A DNA stretch of 64,000 nucleotides from an uncultured Muribaculaceae bacterium (GTDB lineage Bacteria; Bacteroidota; Bacteroidia; Bacteroidales; Muribaculaceae). Every line of letters starts with the position of its first letter. Position 1 is the first letter of the stretch. Under the pieces are notes generated by a model, which was not told the DNA's origin, made no database searches, and saw only the letters and a list, made by a program, of their open reading frames with translations. This document shows, one piece after another, positions 50,289-59,733 of this stretch. The stretch spans positions 1 through 64,000 of the forward strand of contig CAJTYH010000006.1 in NCBI GenBank assembly GCA_910583675.1, in the 5' to 3' direction. Made by a program: the position numbers and the translations under genes.

Positions 50289-51674
50289 TCAGTACACAAG
50301 AGCCAACGATTGTATAACGTTTTGTACAAGGTCGTTGTTGAATCCCAGAAGCACATTGCTCACTTTTCCTGATGATTCCGCTACAAGTATTGTCGGGAAT
50401 ATTGCTGTACCGCAATCGCGTGCCAGCGAACGTGCCGAGATAAGGAACGTTTCGTTGACGGCGGGAAGTCCGGTAAGTTCCTCTATCCTGTCAAGGTTGC
50501 TACCGGTGAAGGCGAGTATAAGATTGCTTTCCCTTGCAGACTCATTGAGTGCCTTTCTCAACGCGTCCACAGTGGCTTTCGCATCCTCTGCGTCCGGGTT
50601 TATTATGGCGATGACAGTGGGTCGGGCGAAATTGTCCTCCTTCTGGCGTGAATATCGTTCGCCTGTGGTAGTCGGGAGTGAGAAGCCGGGCATCTGCAGG
50701 CCGCGCATGTGTTCTATCCGGTTGCTGCAGTCTCGGTATTTCTCAAATTCCTCGGCATAAAGGTTTTGGAGGGCAGTCTCGTCCGTTACAGCTTTCATCG
50801 TATTCTCTTCGGGATAGCTGAACCGGGCTGTTATGGTTTGTTCGCTTATTCGGTCGGGATTGTATTGTTTGACAATCTCCAGTGGCTTGCCTGAGAATCT
50901 GTCCGCGATGATCATGTACCGTTGTCCGATTTCATCGTTTATTTTCTGAATGGCGGTCAATGCCACGCGGTGTTCTCCTCCTGTCAGTGTGTCGGGTGTG
51001 AAAGATATGGAAAATTCCTCGGAGGATGTCATTTTTTTAAGCTCTTTAGATAGCGTCTGCGGGATGAGGTCAACGAACTGGGCATTAGCCTGTACGCCTC
51101 CGCTCCGGGTCAGGAACGGCACGGAGTCTTCCTCCATGTGGAATTCCTGCAGACGGTGGTCACGATAACGGTAGTGGTTGCCGTTGAAGTATGCAAGGAA
51201 TCCATTCGCTTCAGATCCGTCATGTTCCAGTTTCCAGTCTATTAGGTAGTTGGCCGGATACAGGCGATCATTAGGGGCGGCTGAGGATGCAAGTTTGAGC
51301 ATGTATGTGATCTCGTCGGTGCCCATGGGAAGGGAGACGTCGTAGTTGATCTCCGTAAAATAGGGTGTGCATCCGGCAAGTGCTGTTATCAGGTCGTCGC
51401 AAGTGGCAATGGCACCTTCCGGTATCGCTTTTTTGTTCTTTTTGTCCCTCTTGGCACGTTTACGGGCTTCTTTCTCTGCTTTCTTGGCTCTTTTCTCAGC
51501 TTCTTTCTGTGCCTTTTTGGCTGCTTTCTGCGCTTCCTTGTCTGTTCCTGTACCGGGGGAGGATGCGACATCCCCTACGATCTGTTCATGTAAAACAGCA
51601 GGTATCCCCCGTGCTTGGCTGCACGGAGGATACATAACTGCTATCACCATGAAAATTCCTAAAATCCCTTTCAT
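50289..51674 (-). CDS. Secreted protein with thioredoxin-like C-terminal domain lacking CxxC
   Basis: Encodes 461 residues from the ATG at 51674, which opens a signal peptide (MKGILGIFMVIAVMYPPCSQA); a longer frame runs into the mutT gene and is rejected. After the signal comes a Lys/Ala/Glu-rich helix (EAQKAAKKAQKEAEKRAKK) of about 45 residues, then a beta-rich domain (120-320) of the LolA/outer-membrane-sensor kind, and a thioredoxin-like domain (about 330-461, MPGFSLPTTTGERYS). The place of the active-site CxxC reads NPDAED, so it has no dithiol. It probably binds or senses and does not reduce. mutT lies upstream. Confidence 0.72.
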   Translation of the reverse strand: MKGILGIFMVIAVMYPPCSQARGIPAVLHEQIVGDVASSPGTGTDKEAQKAAKKAQKEAEKRAKKAEKEARKRAKRDKKNKKAIPEGAIATCDDLITALAGCTPYFTEINYDVSLPMGTDEITYMLKLASSAAPNDRLYPANYLIDWKLEHDGSEANGFLAYFNGNHYRYRDHRLQEFHMEEDSVPFLTRSGGVQANAQFVDLIPQTLSKELKKMTSSEEFSISFTPDTLTGGEHRVALTAIQKINDEIGQRYMIIADRFSGKPLEIVKQYNPDRISEQTITARFSYPEENTMKAVTDETALQNLYAEEFEKYRDCSNRIEHMRGLQMPGFSLPTTTGERYSRQKEDNFARPTVIAIINPDAEDAKATVDALRKALNESARESNLILAFTGSNLDRIEELTGLPAVNETFLISARSLARDCGTAIFPTILVAESSGKVSNVLLGFNNDLVQNVIQSLALVY

Positions 51675-51729
51675 AAAAATCAAAAAGTTGCAACGTGTAT
51701 ATTTATAACTTTCGCGTATGCGATTTTGT

Positions 51730-52128
51730 TCACCGGAGATATGACTTTTCTTGAAGCATTTGTAGCAACTCATCGTCGGCGGGAAGAAACCGCATTTCTG
51801 ACGCTTCACTTGGGGTGATCCATCTTCCGGCGGTGTGCACATTCAAGTGTGGAATGGTTTCGGAGACGAGCGAACAGAGGTAGCAATCCATGCTCAAGTG
51901 AAACGAAGGATAGTCATATTCAATTGTCATGAGATGGCGTGTGATTTTTACTTCCACTTCAAGTTCCTCCATAATCTCCCGGTGCAACGCCTGTTGCGGT
52001 GTCTCTCCAGGTTCGACTTTCCCTCCCGGAAATTCCCACAAACCGGCGAACTCGCCTCCTTTGCGTTGTGTCGCGAAAAGTTTTCCGTCGCGCTCTATGA
52101 TCGCAGCCGCTACCTTGATTGTTTTCAT
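51730..52128 (-). CDS. mutT: MutT-type Nudix hydrolase (8-oxo-dGTP diphosphatase)
   Basis: Encodes 132 residues. The Nudix box GGKVEPGETPQQALHREIMEELEVEV is complete (G-x5-E-x7-R-E-x2-E-E-x-G form, with Val in place of the last Gly). It begins AAAIIERDGKLFATQRKGG. It clears oxidised nucleotides such as 8-oxo-dGTP. It is divergent from ybaK, sharing the intergenic region 52129-52234. Confidence 0.87.
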   Translation of the reverse strand: MKTIKVAAAIIERDGKLFATQRKGGEFAGLWEFPGGKVEPGETPQQALHREIMEELEVEVKITRHLMTIEYDYPSFHLSMDCYLCSLVSETIPHLNVHTAGRWITPSEASEMRFLPADDELLQMLQEKSYLR

Positions 52129-52206
52129 TTCGGATATTGTTGATTTTATCTCATTTGTTTAACGGTCATCGCATGGATAATATTTGCTGCTTATGCAGTA
52201 ATTTGA

Positions 52207-52214
52207 TAAATTTG
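52207..52214 (+). promoter_or_regulatory. -7 box for ybaK
   Basis: TAAATTTG on the plus strand, 20 bases before the ATG at 52235. Confidence 0.65.
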
Positions 52215-52234
52215 TATGAAAAATCAGTTTTATT

Positions 52235-52756
52235 ATGGCTAAGGATAAACAGCCGCAGAAAACAAATGTGGCGCGTCTGCTTGACAGGGCGGGGATAAAG
52301 TATGGTTTGATCCCTTATGAGGTCGATGAAAACGATCTGGCCGCCACCCATGTAGCGCAACAGCTCGGGGAGGATATCAAGTGCGTGTTCAAGACTTTGG
52401 TGCTCAAGGGTGAATATCCCGGTCGAAATTCGGCAGCGTCAAATGCTGTCGGCCATTTCGTATGCGTGGTGCCGGGTGATGCCGAGGTTGATCTCAAGAA
52501 AGCCGCCAAGGCAGCCGGCGCGAAGAAGGCCGAACTGATACCGATGAAGGAACTGCTTCCGTTGACCGGTTATATCCGTGGAGGATGTTGCCCTATAGGC
52601 ATGAAGAAGCCGTTCCCCACATATTTCCATTCCACGGCACTGGATTTTGACCGCATATATGTGAGCGCCGGTGTGCGTGGGCTACAACTCTGTATCGAGC
52701 CGCATGCGCTGATCGGATATGTCGGTGCCGAGGTTGCTGATCTCATATGTGATTGA
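52235..52756 (+). CDS. ybaK: Cys-tRNA(Pro)/Cys-tRNA(Cys) deacylase YbaK/EbsC
   Basis: Encodes 173 residues. YbaK features: KYGLIPYEVDEND, the catalytic Lys in KTLVLKGE, FVCVVPGDAEVDLKKAAKAAG, and GGCCPIGMKKPFPTYFH. It edits Cys wrongly loaded on tRNA-Pro. aroC follows after nine bases on the same strand and is probably in the same unit. Confidence 0.93.
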   Translation: MAKDKQPQKTNVARLLDRAGIKYGLIPYEVDENDLAATHVAQQLGEDIKCVFKTLVLKGEYPGRNSAASNAVGHFVCVVPGDAEVDLKKAAKAAGAKKAELIPMKELLPLTGYIRGGCCPIGMKKPFPTYFHSTALDFDRIYVSAGVRGLQLCIEPHALIGYVGAEVADLICD

Positions 52757-52765
52757 CAAATTTGA

Positions 52766-53848
52766 ATGCCAATGAACAGTTTCGGGAATATCTTCAGATT
52801 GACCGGCTTCGGTGAATCGCATGGTGCGGCGATCGGTGGAGTGATCGAGGGTCTGCCGGCATGGCATCGTTTCAGTCTTGCGGAAGTGGCTCATGAGGTG
52901 GAGCGCCGTGCACCTGGCAGGTCTTTGCTTGCCTCGCAGCGCCGTGAGCCGGACAAGGTGGAGTTCCTTTCCGGTCTGATGGCTCTGGATGTGGAAAGCG
53001 GTGAGTTGTCTGCCCTTGCTTCCGATACGGACATTGTTGTAGCGTTGGGGACGCCTGTCGGTTTCTTCGTGCGCAATTCCGATGTGAGAAGTGCCGATTA
53101 TGATGCCATGCGCCATCTTTGCCGTCCATCGCATGCAGATTATGCGTGGAATGCAAGATATGGCATACGTGACTGGCGCGGTGGAGGGCGTTCCTCCGGC
53201 AGGGAAACGCTCAGCAGGGTAGTGGCCGGAGCTTTCGCACGTCAGATATTGTCATCCCAGGGCATTACTGTAAATGCACGCATTGTTTCATTGGGAGGAG
53301 TATCCGATCCCTCAGACGATATGATTGCAGAAATGATTACAAGTGCACGTGATGCAAGGGACAGTGTCGGTGGAACTGTAGAGTGCACTATTTCCGGTAT
53401 TCCTGCGGGGATAGGGGAACCTGTGTTCGGCAAGTTGGATCAGATGCTTGTAGGCGCAATGTTGTCTATCGGCGCTGTCAAGGGGGTGGAATTCGGCATG
53501 GGTTTCGCGGGGTGCAACCGTTACGGCAGCGAGGTCTCTGACAGTTTCGATGTGGATTCTTGCGGGCATCCCGTATGTCCTGAAAATTATTCCGGGGGGA
53601 TACAAGGAGGCATATCCAACGGTATGCCGATTGTCATGCGGGTGGCGGTGAAGCCTACCCCTACAATCCCGCAGCCCTTGCATGGTATTTCCGACACCGG
53701 TGAACTTGTGACATTCAAGCCGCATGGAAGGCATGATCCGTGCATTTTGCCGCGCGTGCTTCCTGTAATAGAAGCTATGGCGGCGATGACGATAGTGGAT
53801 GCCATATGCTTGCGGAATGCCTCAGACGGCAAAAGATTTCTGATATGA
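52766..53848 (+). CDS. aroC: Chorismate synthase
   Basis: Encodes 360 residues. Chorismate synthase hallmarks: FRLTGFGESHGAAIGGVIEGLPA, RRAPGRS, RIHDW-like AWNARYGIRDWRGGGRSSGRETLSRV, and the end motif HDPCILPR. It catalyses the last shared step of aromatic amino acid synthesis with reduced FMN. The ATG at 52772 (MNSFGN) is an equally good start. The stop overlaps the following radical SAM gene by four bases. Confidence 0.95.
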   Translation: MPMNSFGNIFRLTGFGESHGAAIGGVIEGLPAWHRFSLAEVAHEVERRAPGRSLLASQRREPDKVEFLSGLMALDVESGELSALASDTDIVVALGTPVGFFVRNSDVRSADYDAMRHLCRPSHADYAWNARYGIRDWRGGGRSSGRETLSRVVAGAFARQILSSQGITVNARIVSLGGVSDPSDDMIAEMITSARDARDSVGGTVECTISGIPAGIGEPVFGKLDQMLVGAMLSIGAVKGVEFGMGFAGCNRYGSEVSDSFDVDSCGHPVCPENYSGGIQGGISNGMPIVMRVAVKPTPTIPQPLHGISDTGELVTFKPHGRHDPCILPRVLPVIEAMAAMTIVDAICLRNASDGKRFLI

Positions 53849-54744
53849 TGCAAAAGCCATATAGGGATTATGCGGATTTCCTTGCAGGGTATTTCCCGGT
53901 TAAGATGCAGAAACTCACGGTAGATGCTGGTTTCAGCTGTCCTAATCGTGACGGGACTATCGGGCGAGGTGGATGCACCTATTGCAACAACGCTTCTTTT
54001 TCCCCTCTTGAGGGTATGCGCCGCGCTTCTGTGGTCAAGCAGCTTGAGGCAGGGAAAAGTTTCTTTGGCAGAAAATATCCAGATATGCGCTATCTTGCGT
54101 ATTTTCAAAGTTATACAAGCACTCATGGCAGTAGGGAGGAAATCATGTCATTGTATCGTGAGGCCTTGTCTGTGGACAAGGTCGACGGTCTTGTCATAGG
54201 CACGCGTCCGGATTGTGTGGAGTCAGCACTTTTGGACGAGCTGGCGCATATAGGAAAGCCTGTATTCATGGAATACGGCGCGGAGAGTTCGCATGATTGC
54301 ACGCTTGAGGCCGTGAATCGTTGCCATACGTGGGAACAGACTGTGGAGGCGGTAAATATGACCGTGGATGCAGGTCTGCCTGTAGGTCTGCATTTTATCA
54401 TGGGATTGCCGGGAGAGACACGCGGGATGATGCTGGAGACGGTGCGCCGTGCCGCAGCGCTTCCTATTTCCACTGTGAAGTTCCATCAGTTGCAGATTAT
54501 CAAGGGTACCATTATGGCTCGTGAGCTTGCCGCAGGCAAGGATCCCGGAGTAACAATGTTCACCGTTGAGGAATATCTGTCGCTTTGCCGGGATATCGTG
54601 CAGATTCTCAAGTCCGAAAATCCGGGAATCGCTATTGAGCGCTTCACTTCTTCCGCTCCTGCAGACCTGCTCCTCGCTCCCCGTTGGGGATTGAAGAACT
54701 ATCAGTTCACCAATCTGCTTCACCGCATGCTCGGCAATAGCTGA
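53845..54744 (+). CDS. Radical SAM protein, TIGR01212 (YhcC-like)
   Basis: Encodes 299 residues from the ATG at 53845, which overlaps the aroC stop as ATGA; the in-frame extension upstream lies inside aroC. The Fe-S cysteines follow the TIGR01212 layout: CPNRDGT then GGCTYC. It has the radical SAM barrel pattern (YFQSYTSTHG, GTRPDCVE, EYGAESSHD, GLPVGLHFIMGLPGET). Substrate unknown. It is translationally coupled to aroC. Confidence 0.92.
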   Translation: MMQKPYRDYADFLAGYFPVKMQKLTVDAGFSCPNRDGTIGRGGCTYCNNASFSPLEGMRRASVVKQLEAGKSFFGRKYPDMRYLAYFQSYTSTHGSREEIMSLYREALSVDKVDGLVIGTRPDCVESALLDELAHIGKPVFMEYGAESSHDCTLEAVNRCHTWEQTVEAVNMTVDAGLPVGLHFIMGLPGETRGMMLETVRRAAALPISTVKFHQLQIIKGTIMARELAAGKDPGVTMFTVEEYLSLCRDIVQILKSENPGIAIERFTSSAPADLLLAPRWGLKNYQFTNLLHRMLGNS

Positions 54745-54789
54745 TTATGGCTGTAAAATGTCTTATAAAATTGGGGATTGCTGAAAAAG

Positions 54790-54823
54790 CATCGGGGTTG
54801 TGCCTTCTGGCACAACCCCGATG
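54790..54823 (-). terminator. Terminator of the acpP-fabF transcript
   Basis: A 15-base perfect stem with a four-base loop, 54790-54804 with 54809-54823, followed on the minus strand by CTTTTTC. Confidence 0.85.
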
Positions 54824-54844
54824 GGATTATTTTGTAAAAAGGGA

Positions 54845-56110
54845 TTACTTCTCGTACTTCTTTACGATTACGGTGGCGTTGTGGCCGCCGAAACCGAATG
54901 AGTTGCTGAGGGCAGCCCGCACGGGACGTTCCTGAGCCTTGTTGAAGGTGAAGTTGAGAGTGTAGTCAATCTCCTCGTCTTCGTCTCCTTCCTCGTGGTT
55001 GATGGTGGGGGGAACGATGTTATCCTGAACGGCAAGTGTGCAGAACATGGCTTCCATGGCTCCGGTTGCGCCCAGCAGGTGGCCGGTCATTGACTTGGTG
55101 GAGCTTATGTTGATGTTCTTCACGCTGTCGCCGAATACCTCCTGTATAGCCTTTACCTCGGAGATGTCGCCAACGGGAGTTGAGGTGCCGTGCACATTGA
55201 TGTAGTCAATGTCTTCTGGTTTCATGTTGGCATCCTCAAGTGCGTTCTGCATTGAGAGTATGGCACCAAGACCCTCGGGATGAGTGGCGGTGAGGTGATA
55301 AGCGTCGGCAGACATGCCTCCTCCGGCAACTTCCGCATAGATCTTCGCTCCGCGGGCGATCGCGTGCTCAAGTTCCTCAAGGATCAGAACCGTTGAGCCT
55401 TCACCGATCACGAAACCGTCGCGACTCTTGCTAAACGGACGGGATGCGGTCTCGGGTGAATCGTTGCGTGTGGAGAGTGCGTGCATGGAGTTGAAGCCTC
55501 CTACGCCGGCAGGATATACTGCCGCTTCAGCGCCGCCGGTGACCATCACGTCGGCTTTGCCGAGGCGGATGAGGTTGAAGGCATCGATGATAGCGTTGTT
55601 GGATGATGCGCATGCTGAAACCACTCCGAAGTTGGGGCCATGATAGGCGTATTCCATGGAGATGTGGCCGGAGGCTATGTCGGCGATCATCTTGGGGATG
55701 AAGAAGGGATTGTATTTGGGGCCTGTAGAGGCGTTCATCGCATAGTATCCGGCTTCCTCCTCGAATGTGTGGAGACCGCCGATGCCGGCTGCCACGATTA
55801 CTCCTACGCGGTTGCGGTTGAGGTTCTCCTCCTTTTCGATGCCTGAATCTTCCACAGCCTGGCGGGCTGCCACGATGGCATATTGTGCGTAGAGGTCAAG
55901 CTGACGAAGTTTCTTACGGTCGAAGTGGTCTGCGGCGTTGAAGCCTTTTACCTCACACGCAAACTGGGTTTTGAACAGTGAAGCGTCGAAATGTGTAATA
56001 GGGCCGGCTCCGCTTACGCCCTTGATGGCGTTTTCCCATGTTGTGACAACGTCGTTGCCTAGGGGAGTGATGGCACCAAGCCCTGTTATGACTACTCTTT
56101 TAAGTTCCAT
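54845..56110 (-). CDS. fabF: Beta-ketoacyl-ACP synthase II
   Basis: Encodes 421 residues. Thiolase fold with catalytic Cys in SACASSNNA (near 165), His in INVHGTSTPVGD (near 305) and His in KSMTGHLLGA (near 345), plus SNSFGFGGHNA at the C-terminus. It elongates fatty acids in the cytoplasm. acpP lies 169 bases upstream on the same strand, the classic partner; a GC-rich hairpin stands between. Confidence 0.96.
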   Translation of the reverse strand: MELKRVVITGLGAITPLGNDVVTTWENAIKGVSGAGPITHFDASLFKTQFACEVKGFNAADHFDRKKLRQLDLYAQYAIVAARQAVEDSGIEKEENLNRNRVGVIVAAGIGGLHTFEEEAGYYAMNASTGPKYNPFFIPKMIADIASGHISMEYAYHGPNFGVVSACASSNNAIIDAFNLIRLGKADVMVTGGAEAAVYPAGVGGFNSMHALSTRNDSPETASRPFSKSRDGFVIGEGSTVLILEELEHAIARGAKIYAEVAGGGMSADAYHLTATHPEGLGAILSMQNALEDANMKPEDIDYINVHGTSTPVGDISEVKAIQEVFGDSVKNINISSTKSMTGHLLGATGAMEAMFCTLAVQDNIVPPTINHEEGDEDEEIDYTLNFTFNKAQERPVRAALSNSFGFGGHNATVIVKKYEK

Positions 56111-56227
56111 GTTGTGTCAGTAGTGTGATAGAAAATGACGTCGAAGTCTCGGGGGAGGAGAGTTGTCTTTCTGTCATCCCTCGGTGCCGGATTCATCCGG
56201 ATGCTACTCCGTGGGTTAACTAAAAGT

Positions 56228-56248
56228 AGCCCCGGATTTACCGGGGCT
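56228..56248 (-). other. GC hairpin in the acpP-fabF gap
   Basis: An eight-base perfect stem, 56228-56235 with 56241-56248, followed on the minus strand by ACTTTTAG. Possibly a partial terminator that lowers fabF relative to acpP. Confidence 0.55.
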
Positions 56249-56279
56249 CTATGAATGTTTCGTGCTTGAAGTGCCGGAA

Positions 56280-56516
56280 TTATTTTTCAGCAGCTTCGAT
56301 GTAAGCGATAGCGTCGCCAACGGTTGCGATACCCTCAGCCTTGTCGTCGGGAATTGTGATGCCGAATTCTTTCTCGAACTCCATGATGAGTTCAACAGTG
56401 TCGAGGCTGTCAGCGCCGAGGTCGGTGGTGAATGCAGCGGTTTCGGTCACTTGGTTTTCATCTACGCCCAATTTGTCAACGATGATTGCTTTAACACGAG
56501 ATGCGATTTCTGACAT
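56280..56516 (-). CDS. acpP: Acyl carrier protein
   Basis: Encodes 78 residues, highly acidic. The phosphopantetheine site DSLD is in LGADSLDTVELIM near residue 37. It carries acyl chains for FabF and others. The -7 box lies 46 bases upstream. Confidence 0.97.
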   Translation of the reverse strand: MSEIASRVKAIIVDKLGVDENQVTETAAFTTDLGADSLDTVELIMEFEKEFGITIPDDKAEGIATVGDAIAYIEAAEK

Positions 56517-56561
56517 GATAATTAGTTTTTTTGATTTATTTGATTAGTCTTTTTTGCGGTG

Positions 56562-56569
56562 CAAAGGTA
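56562..56569 (-). promoter_or_regulatory. -7 box for acpP-fabF
   Basis: TACCTTTG on the minus strand, giving a leader of about 40 bases. Confidence 0.7.
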
Positions 56570-56737
56570 AGCATTTTAATCCAATAACCTCAAGAATAAG
56601 CCTTAAATTTTGGCTGCAAGTTCTGGAATACTTTGTTTTGCGCCACAAAATTACAAAATATCCGCGAATAACAGGCAATAATTGCTGAAAAATTTCCATA
56701 ATGGCCGAAAAATGGCATTACAGGCGTTTATCGGGCA

Positions 56738-57508
56738 TTATTCAGTAATGTACGGGTAGGTGATTCGATGCAGGAAAAGCGGGGTTCCGGGCATTGAGGT
56801 GCCGGCGGCGCACCGGTCGCGGCTGTTGATTATCTCCTTGAATCCCCCGGTGGTGAGTTTGCCTCGGCCAACGTCCACGAGCGTGCCTACGACGGCTCTT
56901 ACCATGTTGCGCAGGAATCGGTCTGCAGTGATCTCGAATATCCATGTGGCGGCTCCGGGGACGCGTTCGCCGGGGTATGGCGCTCTCCATTCGGCACGGG
57001 TGACCTTGCATATGTTTGTCTTGGCATCCGTGTGCAGTTTTGCGAACGATGTGAAGTCAGATGTCGCGAGCAATAGTTTGGCGGCCTCGTTCATGGCTCC
57101 GAAATCGAGGTTTTCGGGGGCATCCCACGACAATCCTCCCGAGAAAGGGTTTCGTCCCGTGTGGGCATAATAGTGGTAAGTCCGTGATGTCGCATCGAAG
57201 CGGGCGTGTGCCTCTGGGTGAACCTCACGGATCCATCTTACGGCTATCTCGGGGCCAACGATGGAGTTTACGGCACGTATGAGCCGGGAGGTATCGGCGG
57301 CAGCCGCCGGCAGGTCGAAATGGGCGATCATGGTTGTGGCATTGACACCCGCATCGGTTCGTCCGGCACCGACGATGGGCACCGGTGCGCGGAGAACCGT
57401 TGAAAGGGCATTCTCAAGCGCTTCCTGCACGGAAGGGGCGTTTGGCTGCCTTTGCCATCCGTGGAAGTTTCTCCCGAGGTAGGAGAGGTTCATGAAATAG
57501 CGCTGCAT
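56738..57508 (-). CDS. truA: tRNA pseudouridine synthase A
   Basis: Encodes 256 residues from the ATG at 57508, where the family starts (RYFMNLSYLGRNFHGWQRQ); the longer frame upstream lies in speA. The catalytic Asp is in GAGRTDAGVNA near 56. The C-terminal RFLRNMVRAVVGTL matches TruA. It modifies U38-40 in tRNA anticodon arms. It lies 20 bases after speA, on the same strand. Confidence 0.95.
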   Translation of the reverse strand: MQRYFMNLSYLGRNFHGWQRQPNAPSVQEALENALSTVLRAPVPIVGAGRTDAGVNATTMIAHFDLPAAAADTSRLIRAVNSIVGPEIAVRWIREVHPEAHARFDATSRTYHYYAHTGRNPFSGGLSWDAPENLDFGAMNEAAKLLLATSDFTSFAKLHTDAKTNICKVTRAEWRAPYPGERVPGAATWIFEITADRFLRNMVRAVVGTLVDVGRGKLTTGGFKEIINSRDRCAAGTSMPGTPLFLHRITYPYITE

Positions 57509-57528
57509 GGAGGTGGCGTTTTGGTATG

Positions 57529-59427
57529 TCAGGCTTTCTCCAGGTATGTGTAGCCGTAGAGGCCGGAGCGGTAGTTGGAAAGGAACTCGCGTCCCTCCTC
57601 GGGGGTTATGCGACCGTCTTTCATCGCCTTTGTCACCCATGTCTCTACGTTGCGCACCAGTTTCTTCGGATTGTATTGCACGTAGTCGAGCACTTCCGCC
57701 ACGGTTTCCCCGTCGATTATGCGGTCGATTTCGTAATGATCCTTGTAGCAGGAAATATGCACGGCATTGGTGTCGCCGAAAAGATTGTGCATGTCTCCCA
57801 GTATCTCCTGATAGGCACCCACGAGGAATACACCGATATAATATGGCTCTCCCTGGCGCAATGGATGCACTGGAAGCGAGCCGGAAGTGCCTTGCGGGGA
57901 TATGAATGCGCTTATCTTGCCGTCGCTGTCGCAGGTCATGTCCTGTAGCGTGGCGGTGCGGGTGGGACGCTCGTCAAGGCGTGAGATGGGTATTACGGGA
58001 AATACCTGATCTACAGCCCAGGAGTCCGGCAGCGACTGGAACAGCGAGAAATTGCAGAAATACTTGTCGGGCAACATCTTGGAGATTTTCCGCAGTTCCT
58101 CCGGCGGATGTTTCATCTGTGCGCCGAGCTGTCCTACCTCGCGTGCTATTTCCCAGAATAGCTTTTCTGCCAGTGCGCGGTTGCGCAGATCAAGTATGCC
58201 GAGCGAGAACATGTCAAGCACTTCCTCGCGTATCTGCAGCGCGTCGTGCCAGCTTTCGAAGATTCGTTGTTGGTCAAGCTTGTCCCAGATCTCGTAGAGT
58301 TCCTTCACAAGTTCATGTTCGTCTCCTTTAAGCTCTTCATCGTCGCGCCAGGTGGGAAGCTGGGTAGTCTCGAGAACTTCGCATATGAGCACCGAGTGGT
58401 GTGCGGTGAGCGACCGGCCGCTCTCGGTGACGATGTTTGGTTGCGGCAGCCCGTTTTTCTCGCATGCGTCCACTATGGAGTAGATGGCATCGTTGGCATA
58501 CTCCTGTATGGAGTAGTTCATGGAGCTTTCGCTTGCGCTTGAGCGGGTGCCGTCGTAGTCCACTCCAAGGCCGCCTCCTATGTCCACGAAGTCTATGTTG
58601 AATCCGAGTTTGGAGAGCTGCACATAGAATTGCATGGCCTCTCGCAGGGCGTTCTTGATGCGGCGGATCTTCGTGATCTGGCTTCCGATGTGGAAATGGA
58701 TCAGTTTCAGCCAGTCTGTCATGCCCTGTTTCTGGAGATAGTCTATGGCCTCAAGGAGTTCCGATGAATTGAGGCCGAACTTGGAGGAGTCACCTCCCGA
58801 TTCCTCCCATTTTCCCGCTCCGGAGTTGGCGAGCTTTATGCGTATGCCGATGGAGGGGGTGATGTTGAGCCGTCGGGCAACGTTATAGATAGTCTTCAGT
58901 TCGTTCAGCTTTTCTACGACTACTATGATGCGACGACCCATCTTGTGAGCCAGCAGGGCGAGCTCCACATAGTTTTCGTCCTTGTATCCGTTGCAGATTA
59001 TGAGGGCGTTTTCATCTATGTTTGTGGCCAGTACGGCGTGAAGCTCAGGTTTGGAACCGGCTTCCAGACCGATGTTGAATTTTTTACCGTGGCTAACGAT
59101 CTCCTCCACTACCGGGCGCATCTGGTTTACCTTGATGGGGTATACGATGAAGTTCTTCGCTTCGTAGCCGTACTGTTCCGCTGCCTGATGGAAGCAGTTG
59201 GAGATTTTTTCCACTCGGTTGTCAAGTATGTCGGGGAAACGCAGCAGCACCGGTGCGGTTATGTCTTTTACCTGAAGCTCATCCAGTACTTCGCGTAGGT
59301 CTACCGGTGCGAGACCCGGACGCGGCGTCACCGTCACGTTCCCTTTATCGTTTATGGAAAAATACTGCCGTCCCCAGCCGTTGATGTTGTATAGCTCAGC
59401 GCTATCTTCCACACGCCATTTTCTCAT
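57529..59427 (-). CDS. speA: Biosynthetic arginine decarboxylase
   Basis: Encodes 632 residues, group IV PLP decarboxylase length. PLP-binding Lys is in NFIVYPIKVNQ near 100; GxGLGVDYDGT and ESGRSLTAHHSVL follow the SpeA pattern, with the DDATCDSDGK-type loop as DMTCDSDGK near 530. It makes agmatine for polyamines. It lies upstream of truA. A -7 box is about 106 bases before the ATG, leaving a leader of about 100 bases. Confidence 0.96.
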   Translation of the reverse strand: MRKWRVEDSAELYNINGWGRQYFSINDKGNVTVTPRPGLAPVDLREVLDELQVKDITAPVLLRFPDILDNRVEKISNCFHQAAEQYGYEAKNFIVYPIKVNQMRPVVEEIVSHGKKFNIGLEAGSKPELHAVLATNIDENALIICNGYKDENYVELALLAHKMGRRIIVVVEKLNELKTIYNVARRLNITPSIGIRIKLANSGAGKWEESGGDSSKFGLNSSELLEAIDYLQKQGMTDWLKLIHFHIGSQITKIRRIKNALREAMQFYVQLSKLGFNIDFVDIGGGLGVDYDGTRSSASESSMNYSIQEYANDAIYSIVDACEKNGLPQPNIVTESGRSLTAHHSVLICEVLETTQLPTWRDDEELKGDEHELVKELYEIWDKLDQQRIFESWHDALQIREEVLDMFSLGILDLRNRALAEKLFWEIAREVGQLGAQMKHPPEELRKISKMLPDKYFCNFSLFQSLPDSWAVDQVFPVIPISRLDERPTRTATLQDMTCDSDGKISAFISPQGTSGSLPVHPLRQGEPYYIGVFLVGAYQEILGDMHNLFGDTNAVHISCYKDHYEIDRIIDGETVAEVLDYVQYNPKKLVRNVETWVTKAMKDGRITPEEGREFLSNYRSGLYGYTYLEKA

Positions 59428-59532
59428 GTCTTCTTAGTTGTTCTGTGCTGTAAAGTAAAGGGTGCAGCGGTCGCTGCGTCATGTTTGGTTGTCTGTTGCG
59501 AAAATGCGTTGCCGCCGTTTCACATTAAGTTG

Positions 59533-59540
59533 CAAAGTTA
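59533..59540 (-). promoter_or_regulatory. -7 box for speA-truA
   Basis: TAACTTTG on the minus strand. The leader 59428-59530 holds a small GCAGC-GACC-GCTGC hairpin. Confidence 0.65.
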
Positions 59541-59622
59541 CTAAAACTTTTGTTTTTTTGATCCCGTGCCGTCTGTTTACTACGGTTTTCAGGCGTTTTC
59601 TCGGAAAATGGACATCAGGTAT

Positions 59623-59653
59623 TTTGTCAAATCAGGAAAATAGCTTAACTTTG
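59623..59653 (+). promoter_or_regulatory. Promoter of rplS (-33 and -7)
   Basis: TTTG at 59623-59626, 19 bases, then TAACTTTG at 59646-59653. This is the best full match to the Bacteroidota consensus in the window. The leader to 59734 contains a GGCGGG/CCCGC hairpin and could be an autoregulatory L19 leader. Confidence 0.8.
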
Positions 59654-59733
59654 CAGCCGATTTCGTAATCTCTGGCGGGACAAGGCTGCCCGCGTATATT
59701 GCGACTATTGTTAAATTTTAGCTATAATTTATC

